Origin: Zeugodacus cucurbitae
Taxonomy: Eukaryota; Arthropoda; Insecta; Diptera; Tephritidae
Reading direction: 5' to 3'
NCBI RefSeq assembly: GCF_028554725.1
Contig: NC_071670.1
Location: 35,644,001-35,708,000 of the forward strand
DNA length: 64,000 nt
The translations under genes and the position numbers were made by a program. The first letter of the stretch is position 1. Every line of letters begins with the position of its first letter. The notes beneath the pieces are model-generated. The model was not told the DNA's origin. It ran no database searches and saw nothing but the letters and a program-made list of their open reading frames with translations. Of the stretch, positions 49,355 to 60,997 are shown one piece after another.

Positions 49355-51756
49355 TTAAATGAAAATAAGTATTTTGCAATTTTTATAAAAAATTTAGTAG
49401 GTTCTTCAAATAAATTTCGTTATTTTTTGCTAACGATGATTAAAGACTCCATGGAATAAAATACATAATTATTTTAGTTATAAGTTGCTCAGAATGACAC
49501 AAATTCTCCACAATAACTTATATCAACTTAAGCTATTTATTACATAAAAATATGCAATATTTAAAAAAAGTAATGACTTGGAGCCGTTATTTGTATTACG
49601 TGCAAAGAACAATCACTAAATAATTTGTATTGTTGTTTTTAAGCAATCAATATTTCAAATAAAAATAATTAAAGTTTCGTTGATGAATTGTAATGTGCAA
49701 TGAAATGTGATTAAAAATTGCTGATTCATGTTTTACGGGCCGCACTTAAAAAATATATGCTTGTAATTAAAAAAGTAACGAAAATAATAGTAATATTTAA
49801 AATCGCATTGAATAAACAAAGCGGATAAATGCCTTACGTAATGGCGTACAATTAAATTGGATAAATTCTGAAATGCTCGTGGCACAGCGGCGATTCAGAA
49901 CGAATTTATTGCAATAATATTAGTGTTTATGAAAATATAGCTAAGTCAAAAGAAGATTTTATTAAAGAAATTAAATTTTTTCATAAAATTTTTTAGAGTT
50001 TTTTTAATAATAATTAAAGTTCATATTTAGAGCAACATTGCGAAATCACTAACAAATATAGACATGTTTATCCTTAGATTTAATAACTCCGACAAAAAAT
50101 TATAGTATACCCCCATTATTAATAAATAATTTAAACTTCTTATATAGTTAGTTCACTCCTCTTTTAAATTTTTCGTAGAACGTCTAATTTGCCTGAACTT
50201 TCTAAGGAAACTCCACACGAAAACCGCTTTCTCTCTCATCATACGATCATAAGATTGGAATGTAAGAACTTCACACTGATCGTTCAGGTATAAAAGATTG
50301 CTGAAAGGCTGTCGAAGGCTTTCGTAACAAATTGGATTACTTAGAAGTCTCAGAGATTATAGAGAAACTAAGGTTTTTGAAGATCACATTTTTCTAAATG
50401 ATCAATGATTATATAAAACTGAGAATCTGAACAAGTAAATGAAAATTCAGCAAGTTTTTCAATATTTGTTATATGTTTATAGTTATAATATATATACGAA
50501 TAAAATATAGTCTTTTATGGCCATTATGTTCTCAGTTTATTTTAGATTTGAGAGCTTTTATGTCGGTATTCTGCTTGTCACGATTGTCTCATGTCTCTAA
50601 TTGTCAGAATTGGAATTACTGACAGGCAATTTAGCTATTATTTTTCTGTGACTTGGTTTTAAACAAATCACACATTAGAGTCTGACATTATCCAATTTGA
50701 GTTAAGCCACTCCGACTGAATACCAAACAGTTTCTAAATAGATTTAACCACAGATGAGTCTCTATTTGATACATGAACCTACTCGCTGAATACCGGCATT
50801 GGTAGAACTTATTTATTAATTCACTGCTCATTAGTGGGCAATATATTGGACTTCATAAACCACCAAACTCCTGCAATTGTGTTGTTATTCTGGTCTTGAG
50901 AAGACAAAGAATCTTGAGCGGAACGAACTCAGATTTATAGTGGCACAAGAACTTTCACCAAAACAGTCTTCACAAAATCTACTTGTACAATATTTAATGT
51001 TGTTACAGCAACAATAAGAAGAGCACAATAATATAAATACATTAAAATAAATATTAGGACATACTAGCATATATATATATATATATATATGATATCCATA
51101 TACAATGTATATTATGTTTACATATTTATATATTTAAGTCGATGAGAGTACCATGCATATCCCTATATGCATATGAAAAATCAATATTATTCAATAAACA
51201 TCTATTAATTTTTAATTAAGTGAATACACTCACATTAATTGTGCCCACATTATATTGCATTACATGCTTATGTAATAATGCGCTTGAGAATCAAACTTTT
51301 TTCGCACACACTGTTATGCTTCAATTGTTTGTACGAAAAGAAAAAAAAACAACCGCCAGTTTGTCCTTTTAATTAATAAATAATAATTTATAGTTGCACC
51401 TATGTCATGTCAATAATTATGTGCTTATGTATGTGCGTGTGTGAACACGCTTTTAATACAATATTTATGAAATGAATGCAATAAAGGACAGTTAAATTAA
51501 CACATCAAACAGTTTTATTACGGTAGTAAGCAGTTTTTTCTGTGTGTATGTTTGAGAGAGTGTGAGTGTATATGTGTGTGTGCATGCAAAAAACAGTAAA
51601 AACATGAAATTATGCATTACAACCGCATATTATGACAACTTTTGTAAGCGACAATTTTCCAATATGCACTTAATTTGTTGTTTCGCAAACATTTTGTTTA
51701 TTAATTTTTCAATTTTTTTTTTAATTTTTTTTTTTTATAAAAAACAGTGCTTTATT

Positions 51757-51891
51757 ATGAAAATCGGAAATATTCTACTTTATTTGTGTGTAAGTATACT
51801 TTTGATTGTTGTCCTTTCTATGACACTTTGTCATTGCGCGCACAATTCACGCTGTGGCTCTTGTTTATATGGTTTATATAAGTATAATTAG
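51757..51891 (+). CDS. Candidate 44-residue secreted Cys-containing peptide
   Basis: ATG at 51757 opens MKIGNILLYLCVSILLIVVL, a strong signal-peptide-like start, followed by SMTLCHCAHNSRCGSC and a Tyr-rich end, then TAG. The region is AT-rich and lacks a well-spaced promoter. A GTAAGT donor lies inside the frame (51790) and could make this a first exon instead. Chance occurrence in AT-rich DNA is quite possible; I recognise no family. Confidence 0.2.
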   Translation: MKIGNILLYLCVSILLIVVLSMTLCHCAHNSRCGSCLYGLYKYN

Positions 51892-52976
51892 GTACAGAAA
51901 TACATATGTATAAAAATGTCTATTGTTGTCACTTTTATTAATGCGGACTTGCCTACGTATTTCACAACAATACTCAATTTTAGCTGTCCATAGTTTCGCA
52001 AAAAATTAAATCAATTCACTTTTTATGAGCACACACACACACACATGACTGTTTTGAATGCTTTAGTTTGTATTAAATTATTCAAGCAATTTTTTCATTG
52101 AAAAAAAAAAAAATAATAATTTTTGTTTTCGCATAGACAATATGTTCACTTCCAGCATTTAACAAAGTTCATGAGTTCACACAAACACACACACACTGAC
52201 AGCATTGTTGTATAAGAGGCTTTTATTAATGCATTTGATTTTTATTTTATTTGACATTGTTTTGATCGGTCGTGAATCACATGTAGAACGTGTTTACTAG
52301 CAACAAATACAAATATAAATATATATGACATACATATGTATTTAACTACATTGAAAAAATCACGCTTTGTTCACACTGTCACATACAACAGTTATTTATG
52401 CTAATAATTGTGACGTGTTGTCTTTTTTTGGCGCTTCTACACTCATAACGGCAATGAAGGACTTGCGCGTCACTGGCATTCCTGAAGTGTTTCTCAATTG
52501 ATTTTGATTGAAATGTCACAGAGGTGTTGAGTACCCAGCTACTTTGCCACTTTGCGTATAGTATTTTGTAGTTTATTATAAGTTGTTATTGCTGCTGTTG
52601 TTGCGTGTTGTTGAAGTGCGTGTCAGAGTTTAATTTGTAAAAGCGTGAGAATATTGCAGCTCACTTTGCATTTTGGTGCGACATGTAAATAGTGTGGCAA
52701 GTGGCAGTTAGTATTTAAATAAGCGCTTGAATGAGGGCAAATAATAAAATGTAAATTTAGTGAAATTCGAGATGGGAAAATATGAATTTAGAATATTTAT
52801 TTGTATCCAATTGAAATTGTTCTTGGATAAAAACTGCTATATGAGGATCACTTAACCTTATAGGCAACCGATATCTCATGTAAATTGCTGATAAATTAGA
52901 AAAGTTTGTTGCAAGACTCCATATCTAAACAATGAGTTATATGGGAAACAGTAAACCAATATTGACCATTATATCT

Positions 52977-53177
52977 CTTTCGCACAGCCAAATAAATTTA
53001 ACACAATAAGATTATAATAAAAAACAGTTTTTGCCTTTCGCACCGCGGGCTACTCGATTTGTATTCGATTGAAAATGAAGTAAAAAAAGTTATTTCTTTT
53101 TTATAGAGAATTGATCTAAATCAGCGCTCTAATCGAGCGAAGGCCGGTTAATTGATCAATTAACTCCTGTGCGAAAG
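52977..53177. mobile_element. Small TTTCGCACAG inverted-repeat element
   Basis: CTTTCGCACAG (52977-52987) and its exact complement (53167-53177) face each other 201 bp end to end. A third related copy (GCCTTTCGCACC) lies at about 53034, and a perfect 18-bp palindrome GTTAATTGATCAATTAAC sits at 53147-53164 just inside the right repeat. There is no ORF and no clear target duplication. It could be a MITE fragment or a fold-back sequence. Confidence 0.4.
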
Positions 53178-55779
53178 CCTACTGTCATTAAATTTATAAC
53201 CATATATCATACAAGCAGTTTTTGAGAAAAAGGCTGCAAGATAATCTAAAATACATGGAGTTGTTATGGTAATTGTGTTCTAAAGATTGTATTGAATACT
53301 ATTAATGTAATTAAAAATGAAAAATATTCAAAGTAAATACTGCTTTAAGGTCTTTATTATTTTTAGTCATGAAATAAAGTCTGATAGTAGTCAAGTTGCT
53401 GACAATCTTTCTGACAAAAAATTGTTCTCCATAAATCCATAAACCTATTCGGAGTTGTTTTGAAACAATATATATTGAGTAACATAAAAATTCGCATTAA
53501 AAATATTAGGATATTCGGAGCAGAGCGGTCAAACACCCAAGCTAATTACATCAATAAGCGCCCAATTACGAGTACGTGAATAAACACGCGTATTTCCCCA
53601 AAAACAAACGCCACCCACTGACCTTGAATCTGATACATTTACACCACAGTCACGCTCTCAACCCATTTATGTGCATTTTATTCACAATGAATTCGGAAAA
53701 CAAAAACATGAATTTTTAGCACAAACTTCGACTTCATTTAGATTCTATTGCTGCACTAATTCGACATGTTTGGCAATAAGACATTACGTTATTGTTTTAA
53801 CCTACTTATAGCACTGCGCATTATTGTGATTGTTGGCAATTCGAGTGTTTCACATCAATGTTTTAGTGTAACATTTAGCGGCGCTCGAATTGAAATTCCC
53901 ACAGAGTCACTGACATTACGCTTGAGCGTCGTCCGACTGATGCAATTCATGGCCGAATTATGTTGTGAGTGTGAGACCAAAATGTACGACCAGTTGTACA
54001 TCACAGAGCGCTCTGACCATGAACTCTTTGCGCTTTAAAGCTACACACAAAAATTGGCGCAATACAGAGACGCATGCGCAGACACTCACATAGGAGTCTT
54101 ATATGGATTTCTGTGTGTGTGTGTGTGTGTTAGTGTGAGTAAGCGCTTGCAACTAACGAATTTGTAAACAAAACCGCACGTTTCCACCTCAAAAGTACAC
54201 CCAACTAAGCTACCTAAAAACAACAACAGTAGTATTGACAACAACAACAACAGCGCAACTGTGTAACACCAACCAACAATAACTCAAATTGAGCGACCGA
54301 GTTTGTGTAATGCATTTATGATTGTGTGTGTGTGTGTTTACAATTTACAATTGCGCTTTGCTGTATGCAGCTAGTGCGCCTGCGCGTAACGCCATGGCAA
54401 GTGACCGGCGAACGACGCTGCTAATTTTATTTGGTTGCCAAGTGTTGAGCCATTTTAATGGTATTAACAGGTGACACAACAGCACACGGAACTGCCGCTG
54501 TTGACGTACAAACACATACATACATATATTGATATATACATATATAAAAGTATATGGTATAATTGTTTGTATGGCACGCCGTCTGCTGTCAATGCCATAT
54601 CAGTTACATTTATTTGATTGTTTAATTGTTTATTGCCATTTGGAATTTACACTTTTGTCGTTTGTGGTTTGGCCACAAATATGCCCTCACATACATACAT
54701 ACATATATTTATGCATTACAAACATTTCTGCATTGTCTGTTTATCGTTTTTAGACTTCTTTTGGTCGCCAGCGCTTTTAGACTTCCTCGCCTTTTAAGCT
54801 TCCTCGTGTTTTTTTTTTATTTTTGTATTTCCGACATATTATTTAATAACTTATTGTCAGTAAACAATCTGTTTGGCTTATCATTCTGTAATACAGTAGC
54901 TGAAAATAGTATGTGGTTGTCATGAAGCCAATTGTTGTAAAAGTTTAAGTTTTGCAGAGAAAAAATTTAAATATTTTCTGTAACTATAATTTTTCTATTT
55001 TTTTTATTTTATATTTAATATATATTTTTTATAAAAAAACTAAAACTAAATTAAATTATTTTTTTTTTATAAAAATAAATAAAATAGTAAATTAATAATC
55101 CACACTTTTCATTTATTTTTATTAAATAAAATAATAAAAATAAATAAAAAAAATATTTTGATGAAAAAACTTCAGATTTTTGCTATAATTTTTTTTAATG
55201 TTCTTTACAGATTATTTAAAATTTTCCATATAAAAAAAATGATTTGAAAATAAATTTAAATTTAATTTCCACATAATTCAAAAACAGTAATAGTTAACTA
55301 AATCACGTAGAATTTAGAGATAATTTTGAAAAAAGACAAAAAAATGCATAAAGAGGCTTAACTCGAGATTTGAATTAGAGCGCAGCTGTAAAAATCTTCA
55401 TTACTGGAGCTATATTTGCGCACATTTGACAATAGAGCCATTTTTTTTTTTTTCAATTTTATATATTACTTTTTTAATTTTTATAACCTCCACTCTTGTA
55501 CATACCCAGCTTCAGCAGCCATAAACCAAATCCATAAAATAAAATTTATTTTAAACCCAACAACAAAAAGAAAAAAATAATAAAGAATATAATATGTATA
55601 AAGCAGAACACAAACAACAAGAACTGTCATGAAGTCGCAAATAAAATATGAAAATCACTTGCGTAATTAATGGCCAGCAGGGTTTGGTGCTGATTGCAGC
55701 AGCAACAATTTTTAATTTTAATTTCTGCTCTTCACCGAACAACAAACACTGTTTATTGGTAGTTGTTGTAATTGTTGTA

Positions 55780-56290
55780 CGAATTTACCGTATTGGTGTC
55801 GCCACTGGAGCGCTGTTCGGCGCTGTCGCACTTTCCGCTCAACGCTCGCGCACTTGCTGATTGCGTTTGCTGATTATACTGCAGCGCTATCAAGCAACGC
55901 CGAAACGCTGTATTTCGTACACGAAAAAAATAAAAATAACAACAAAAAAGTTGTTTAATACCGCAAACACCGCGCCGCGACCGCCCGCCTCCACAGAGGA
56001 TGCTTCACTTTTTTTAATACATATTAATTCATTGGCAATTCACACTCGCTGTCGCAGTCGCGCTGGCGACAACTTATCGTGTTTGTGTAGTTGCCGCGCT
56101 TGTCAGCGCGCGGCCGAGCGCCGTGAGTTGCGCGTCGGAAATGCGCCCGAAAACAAAATAAATAATGCGTGCTCATTGGCATAAATGGCCAAATGTTCGC
56201 GCATATTTTTCGCCTTAAATGTGCCAAGCGCGGCGAAGATAAAAAATTATAAAAAAGCAGATGAGCGCCGCGAAGATAGCAATAAAACAG
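55780..56290 (+). promoter_or_regulatory. Likely promoter and first (leader) exon of a plus-strand gene
   Basis: This block is rich in CG dinucleotides (GCGCTC, CGCGCG, GCCGCG) amid AT-rich flanks, as promoter and leader regions of regulated fly genes often are. It ends in a good donor, AAAACAG|GTAAAT (exon end 56290). An ATG at 56185 starts MAKCSRIFFALNVPSAAKIK and stays open to that donor (35 codons plus one base). Joined to the exon at 58184 it would stop after about a dozen codons, so that ATG is more likely an upstream ORF in a leader. The main coding exons would be beyond 58 kb and are not seen. Confidence 0.35.
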
Positions 56291-59200
56291 GTAAATTAAA
56301 TTTATTGTGTAAACCTGTCGCAGCGCCAAATCGAAAGTTGGACTCATCACCCTTTCTTTTTTGGCGCTTTGGTGATGGCTGGCGATTTTTTCAGTTTCTG
56401 TTTCGCTATTATACAATACAAGCTGTGCTGTTAAGGCAAAATGAGGTGATTTTTAACTTTAATTGTAGAATTAATTAAATAAGTGTGTTGAAGACGCGAT
56501 TTTTGCGCACAGGAAACAGCATAGTAATCGATTTTTCAATTACTTTAAAAGTTCTTCAAACAAATTCTTCTAAATCACGCGCTTTTAAAATAATTCCGTA
56601 ATATTCATGCTACACATGTGCACATTTTTATTTAGTATAAATCATGCTATATTGCTGAAACCACGCTTACAATTTATCACTTACACCACGGGAAATATTT
56701 AAAATATTTTTTAATCTGTTTCCGCTTCGAAGTCTGAATTGTGATAAACACTTTGCAAAAGGTCAGCGAATTCGGTTAATTCCCAAACTTATCCTCATTC
56801 TTTCGCTTAAACCATATCGCAGTTTGAATTAAAAAAAACACAATTTTATATATTAATTTCAAGAATATCGTTATATGTATGTATGAGTATACAAATATTT
56901 TATATATAAGTACGTATAAAGCTATGGATAGTATACACCCCAAGTCATATAATTGCCTTCGTTTCTTTGGAACTGGAGTGGCGAATCGAAAAAGCAACTG
57001 GTATAAATACATTATGATGAGTTTATACTAATTTGATAAGAGTTATTCAGAAATCCTTCCTTATAAGTCATTTATCCACAAATACTACGGACCATTTCAA
57101 TTAGGAGAGGGTAAGATCCATTAATCTTAGACATCTTAAAAGAGACCTGCTTAAAAGAAGGTTGAAATATATTTTCACTTTATTACATACCATAAAATGG
57201 CCTAAATATATTCACCGAAGTCTATAAACTTTCTACTCGAATAGAATCTCAAAAGGATTACTTCCAGTCAGCTCGATTATCATAAAATCTCCAAAAGTAT
57301 TAGTTTCCTACTATAGCAGCAATTTAGAGACAAGTTCAGTATATTACTACTAGAAAAGGACCTGTATTTGGTTATTAGAGCGCAGATCAAAAACTTAACT
57401 GTGCTTTACCAGTAAAGAAATTTGCCAAGCGCTAATTCTAAACAAATTATAGACATATTTGAAATTGTCACGAAATCTACAGAAGCTCTCTTTAAAAGTT
57501 ATTTGTTAGACCGTTTGAGTCGCAAATATATGACAGCTTTTTAAGACAATAGAATTGGTCTTTAATGGTCTATTAAAATTTTTTACTTAATTTGAATCTC
57601 TAAATATATAATATTTGTTCTAATAAATAGAAGAAGTCGCAAAGAAATATTAAATAGTCGCGTTAGAAATATTTTTCTGATTGAGAGCATAAGGAGTTGA
57701 GGAAACTGAGATCATTTTCAAGTCGAGAAAAATCAAAAGGCTTCACAATTTCAGCTAATCTGTTATTGAGATACAGCTTTGTAAAATTAAGTTTATTCGT
57801 TGGCAAACTTAATTCAAACTAAAGCAACTCTCGTATTCTCTTTATATCAAAAATATACAGTTGTTTACGACAGCTCTCAATTTTCTCTCTCGCGCTTCGC
57901 TACAATGACGTCACAGCAAATGCCGCTAAAAATCCTCTGTGTGTCATCGCTTTAATCTATTAACTTTGTGCACAACCAACATTAATGTTTGTCTAATATA
58001 ATCCGTAGTGGCTTATGAAATTAATATGCACCGGCTAATGTAAATAAAGCCGTAACATTTTCACGAAAGTCGATTTCAGCACAATTTTTTACCATCAAAA
58101 TTAAACTGAGTCAAATTTAATACCGCACTAATTAAATGCTGAATTATTAATAATGTTTATTAACTTTTTTTCTATCATTTCAGGTGAGCTGGCAAACAAA
58201 CTATCGACCCTATCAAAGCCATGAAAATTATTTAACAGAAATATGCGTAAGTCGGATTAAACTGTTTTTGTGTGACACATTGTTTTTGTAGAACTAGAAA
58301 CAAGTAGCATGTGTCAATAAACATTAGCAATTGATAAAATTACAATCGAAGCGATTTTTATTATTTAATTTATTTTTGTAATTTTTATTATTATTTTTTA
58401 AATATTTCTTTATAAACCATTTTTAATTAAACTTTTTTTTAGTTTTAATTTTGTATTAAAAATTTATGCTGCTTAGTGCAGTTGAAACTAGCAGCATTTT
58501 GCTTGAATAACTGTATTAAATTGTCAACACACATTTTCACAACAGCACCAACAGCAACAGCAATGACAACAGTGTGAACATATGTTTTTTCCCCATAGAA
58601 GCAGCAGCTTTTTGGGGTAAAATATGAAGTGTCGGGAGAACTATGCGAGAGTGTTCGAAAAAAATGTATACCTATATGTATTTTAAATAAATTAATAAAA
58701 AATTCCATAAATATGTATATGTATGTGTGTATTTTTCACGTTTTCGCTTAAACTTTTGACAATGTCACCAGCGTCAATGGTAAAAAATTTATTACGCTCA
58801 TGGACATGGAAAAAAATAGCGCAACTAAATATGTGCATAAATACTTTATGGACAAAAAAGTGTGTTACTATTTATATTACATACAAGCAAACAAAATTAC
58901 ATACATACATATGTAGGCATGTATTCCAGCACGGCTTGTTAGTAGCCAGTTTAAATTAAATAAATTTAAGCCATGCGTCATAACAATAAAAAAAAATGAA
59001 AAATAAAATATTTTTTTTTTAAATACATAACATGACATAGCACAGCATAGCATAACACCAAATAAATAAATAAATGCGCGTAAACGATCGCTGAATTATT
59101 CATACCAATAAATTTGCGCTGACAATGAGCTTGTATATGTTCATATACTCATGTAAGAGAGATAAATGCGCCGCTGGGAAATATTAAATTTTGTTGAAAT

Positions 59201-60045
59201 AGCGATTTTTAATGAGCTATTTTGCTGCCAATATCAAGTGCAAATGTATATAAACAAGACAATTGACAAGCTAACTGTATTATAAACTATTGACTACACA
59301 AATAATAAATATATGGCGCACCTACACACGCGCAGAGTTATCACTAAAATGTACCGTTAGTCGTATATACACATACAATACATACCTGTAGGTTTGATCA
59401 GCTGCCAATTAAAGCTAATAAATTTTTGCTGATTGTGAAAAATTCAACAGCTGCGAGCGTTTACTTTATATAAAATTGTATGCTGTAAGAAGAGTGAAAA
59501 AAAAACGTTTTTATTAATTAATATAATAGTTGCTAAACTAAATTATGTGTCTCGCAATGTAAATAAAGAATTATATAAATTTAATTACACTTTAGCTGAT
59601 TTTGTCGTGTGCAAATAGAGACTAACTAAGTGTTTGAAATTGAAATACAAGTGTTGTAAAAATTTAGTTGTTTTTCTAACTAATTAATTTTTGTTTACTT
59701 AAAATTTTTACTTTGCATATACTCATTTGTTTGATTCAATAATTACTGTATGCCAACATTAATTAGAGTTTTGTGAAATTAGCATATATTTTTTTATTTT
59801 TCAGAATATTTAATAACAACTACCACATAAACAGTAAACACATTTTCACACAACTAAGGTATATAACCCGAAAATATTCAATTTCATAATAAAATGTTAA
59901 AAGTTAAAGTTTATGAAACTCAAACCAATTCAAACAGGTCCTAAATTGAGTAAATTAGTGTTACTTCTCAATACGTTTATGTGTAGACCATGAGTTAATT
60001 GACTAAATTAAGCGGTTTTCTAAAATATAATTTTCAAATTATTAA
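56291..60045. other. Probable intron and noncoding DNA
   Basis: AT-rich, no gene-like frame. It holds the candidate exon at 58184-58246. Positions 57000-57860 are unremarkable. CATA/TATG repeats are short (58900-58912). 59520-60000 is AT-rich with one TAATTGACTAAATTA-type phrase at 59996. Confidence 0.5.
58184..58246 (+). other. Candidate internal exon or recursive splice site
   Basis: TTTTTTTCTATCATTTCAG ends at 58183 and is followed at once by GTGAGC, so the 3' splice site is itself a consensus 5' splice site, the layout of fly recursive splice points. Sixty-three bases later comes a strong donor, TGC|GTAAGT (58247). The 63 bases are one of three frames open (VSWQTNYRPYQSHENYLTEI then C), in phase 0 on both sides. 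So it is either a 21-codon microexon, a noncoding leader exon, or a recursive-splicing exon in a long intron starting at 56290. Confidence 0.4.
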
Positions 60046-60558
60046 GGGGTTATATACAGTTAGACGGCCGAAAAGAAGTGAATTTTCCAGAATTTTTTCT
60101 GAGAAAACTTTTTAATTTATTGATCCAAAAATTTTTTTTTATTATTTGAAAAAGAGCTGCAGCTGATCTCCAGGAGCTCCTCTCAAAAAAGACGTTTTGC
60201 GGTGACCACTATATCTCGGAACTGGATCATCCGAAATTAAAAAACCAAACAGATTTCGTTAAAATAATGTTAAATCTAGTAATTAATCGAAGGAATAAGC
60301 AAAATAAAATTTTTTGACAAAATCGATTCTTCACCGAAATTTCGGCCTTAAATTGTTTATAAAAAAAAAATATTTATCGGAGAGAAAAAATCTTCGATTA
60401 ATTACTAAAAAATATATTTAAGGAGGTCGTGTTAAAATTTGAGACTAATCGGTCTAGCCGTTTTCGAGTAATGTTGGTCACCGACTTTGAAAACACCATT
60501 TTAAGAAAATGAAATAAAAAAAATCGATTTTTTGAAAATTCTAACTGTATATAACCCC
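60046..60558. mobile_element. TTAA-flanked MITE with 18-bp perfect inverted ends
   Basis: GGGGTTATATACAGTTAG at 60046-60063 is repeated exactly in inverted orientation at 60541-60558, with TTAA on both outer sides (60042-60045 and 60559-60562). The element is 513 bp and has no meaningful ORF; the interior holds two patches of near-identity to Tyr/Ser-free AT sequence only. TTAA duplication suggests piggyBac-type mobilisation, though the ends start GGGG rather than CCC, so the superfamily is less sure than for 48836-49354. Perfect ends suggest fairly recent activity. Confidence 0.8.
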
Positions 60559-60734
60559 TTAATTACCGAGTCAAAAGTTGCCTCAAGTAGCCTCCGGTTT
60601 GACCAACACCAGCAACTGTTCTCCCATAGATAATACTATACATAAGCACATATATGGAGATTGAAGCTTAGATATTTCATTTTAACAGTTACTCTTACAA
60701 TATATTATAGTAAAAATTACATTTTGGTGATTGT

Positions 60735-60997
60735 CAATTAATACTTAATTGCCATTCAATTAATACTTAATTGCCATTCCATTAGTATGTATAATCTAAT
60801 CTGTTGTAGTGTCAATTAAAGTATAATAGGAAAAAACATTGAAAAAAATCAGCTAATTAACTCAATTTACAATGACAACTCTATAGCCTCGATTAACAAC
60901 TTAATTAAGTAAATGTACGCTATATTGTATCATTTCACAACTTAATTAAGTAAATGTTTGCTTAATTGTATCAACTTAAAACTTAATTATCTAAATT
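60735..60997. repeat. Two short tandem repeats (22 bp and 41 bp units)
   Basis: CAATTAATACTTAATTGCC plus ATT is repeated exactly twice at 60735-60756 and 60757-60778. Further on ACAACTTAATTAAGTAAATG recurs at 60896 and 60937, a 41-bp period, with a partial third copy near 60977. All contain TTAATT/AATTAA cores. Confidence 0.8.

Larger units (their letters stand above)
49355..55779. other. Noncoding DNA, simple repeats, one possible sORF
   Basis: AT repeat at 51066-51090, CA runs near 52029-52045 and 52184-52196, TG runs near 54112-54130. 54960-55290 is extremely AT-rich. A 90-codon plus frame at 53766-54038 starts with ATG and a hydrophobic stretch but shows no family signature and is not called. 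A small inverted-repeat element lies at 52977-53177. Confidence 0.5.

Noticed and set aside
53766..54038. 90-codon plus frame starting with ATG and a hydrophobic stretch (MFGNKTLRYCFNLLIAL...)
   Set aside because: No recognisable family or promoter spacing; the minus strand is a comparable candidate for leader DNA. Kept out as chance or unproven.
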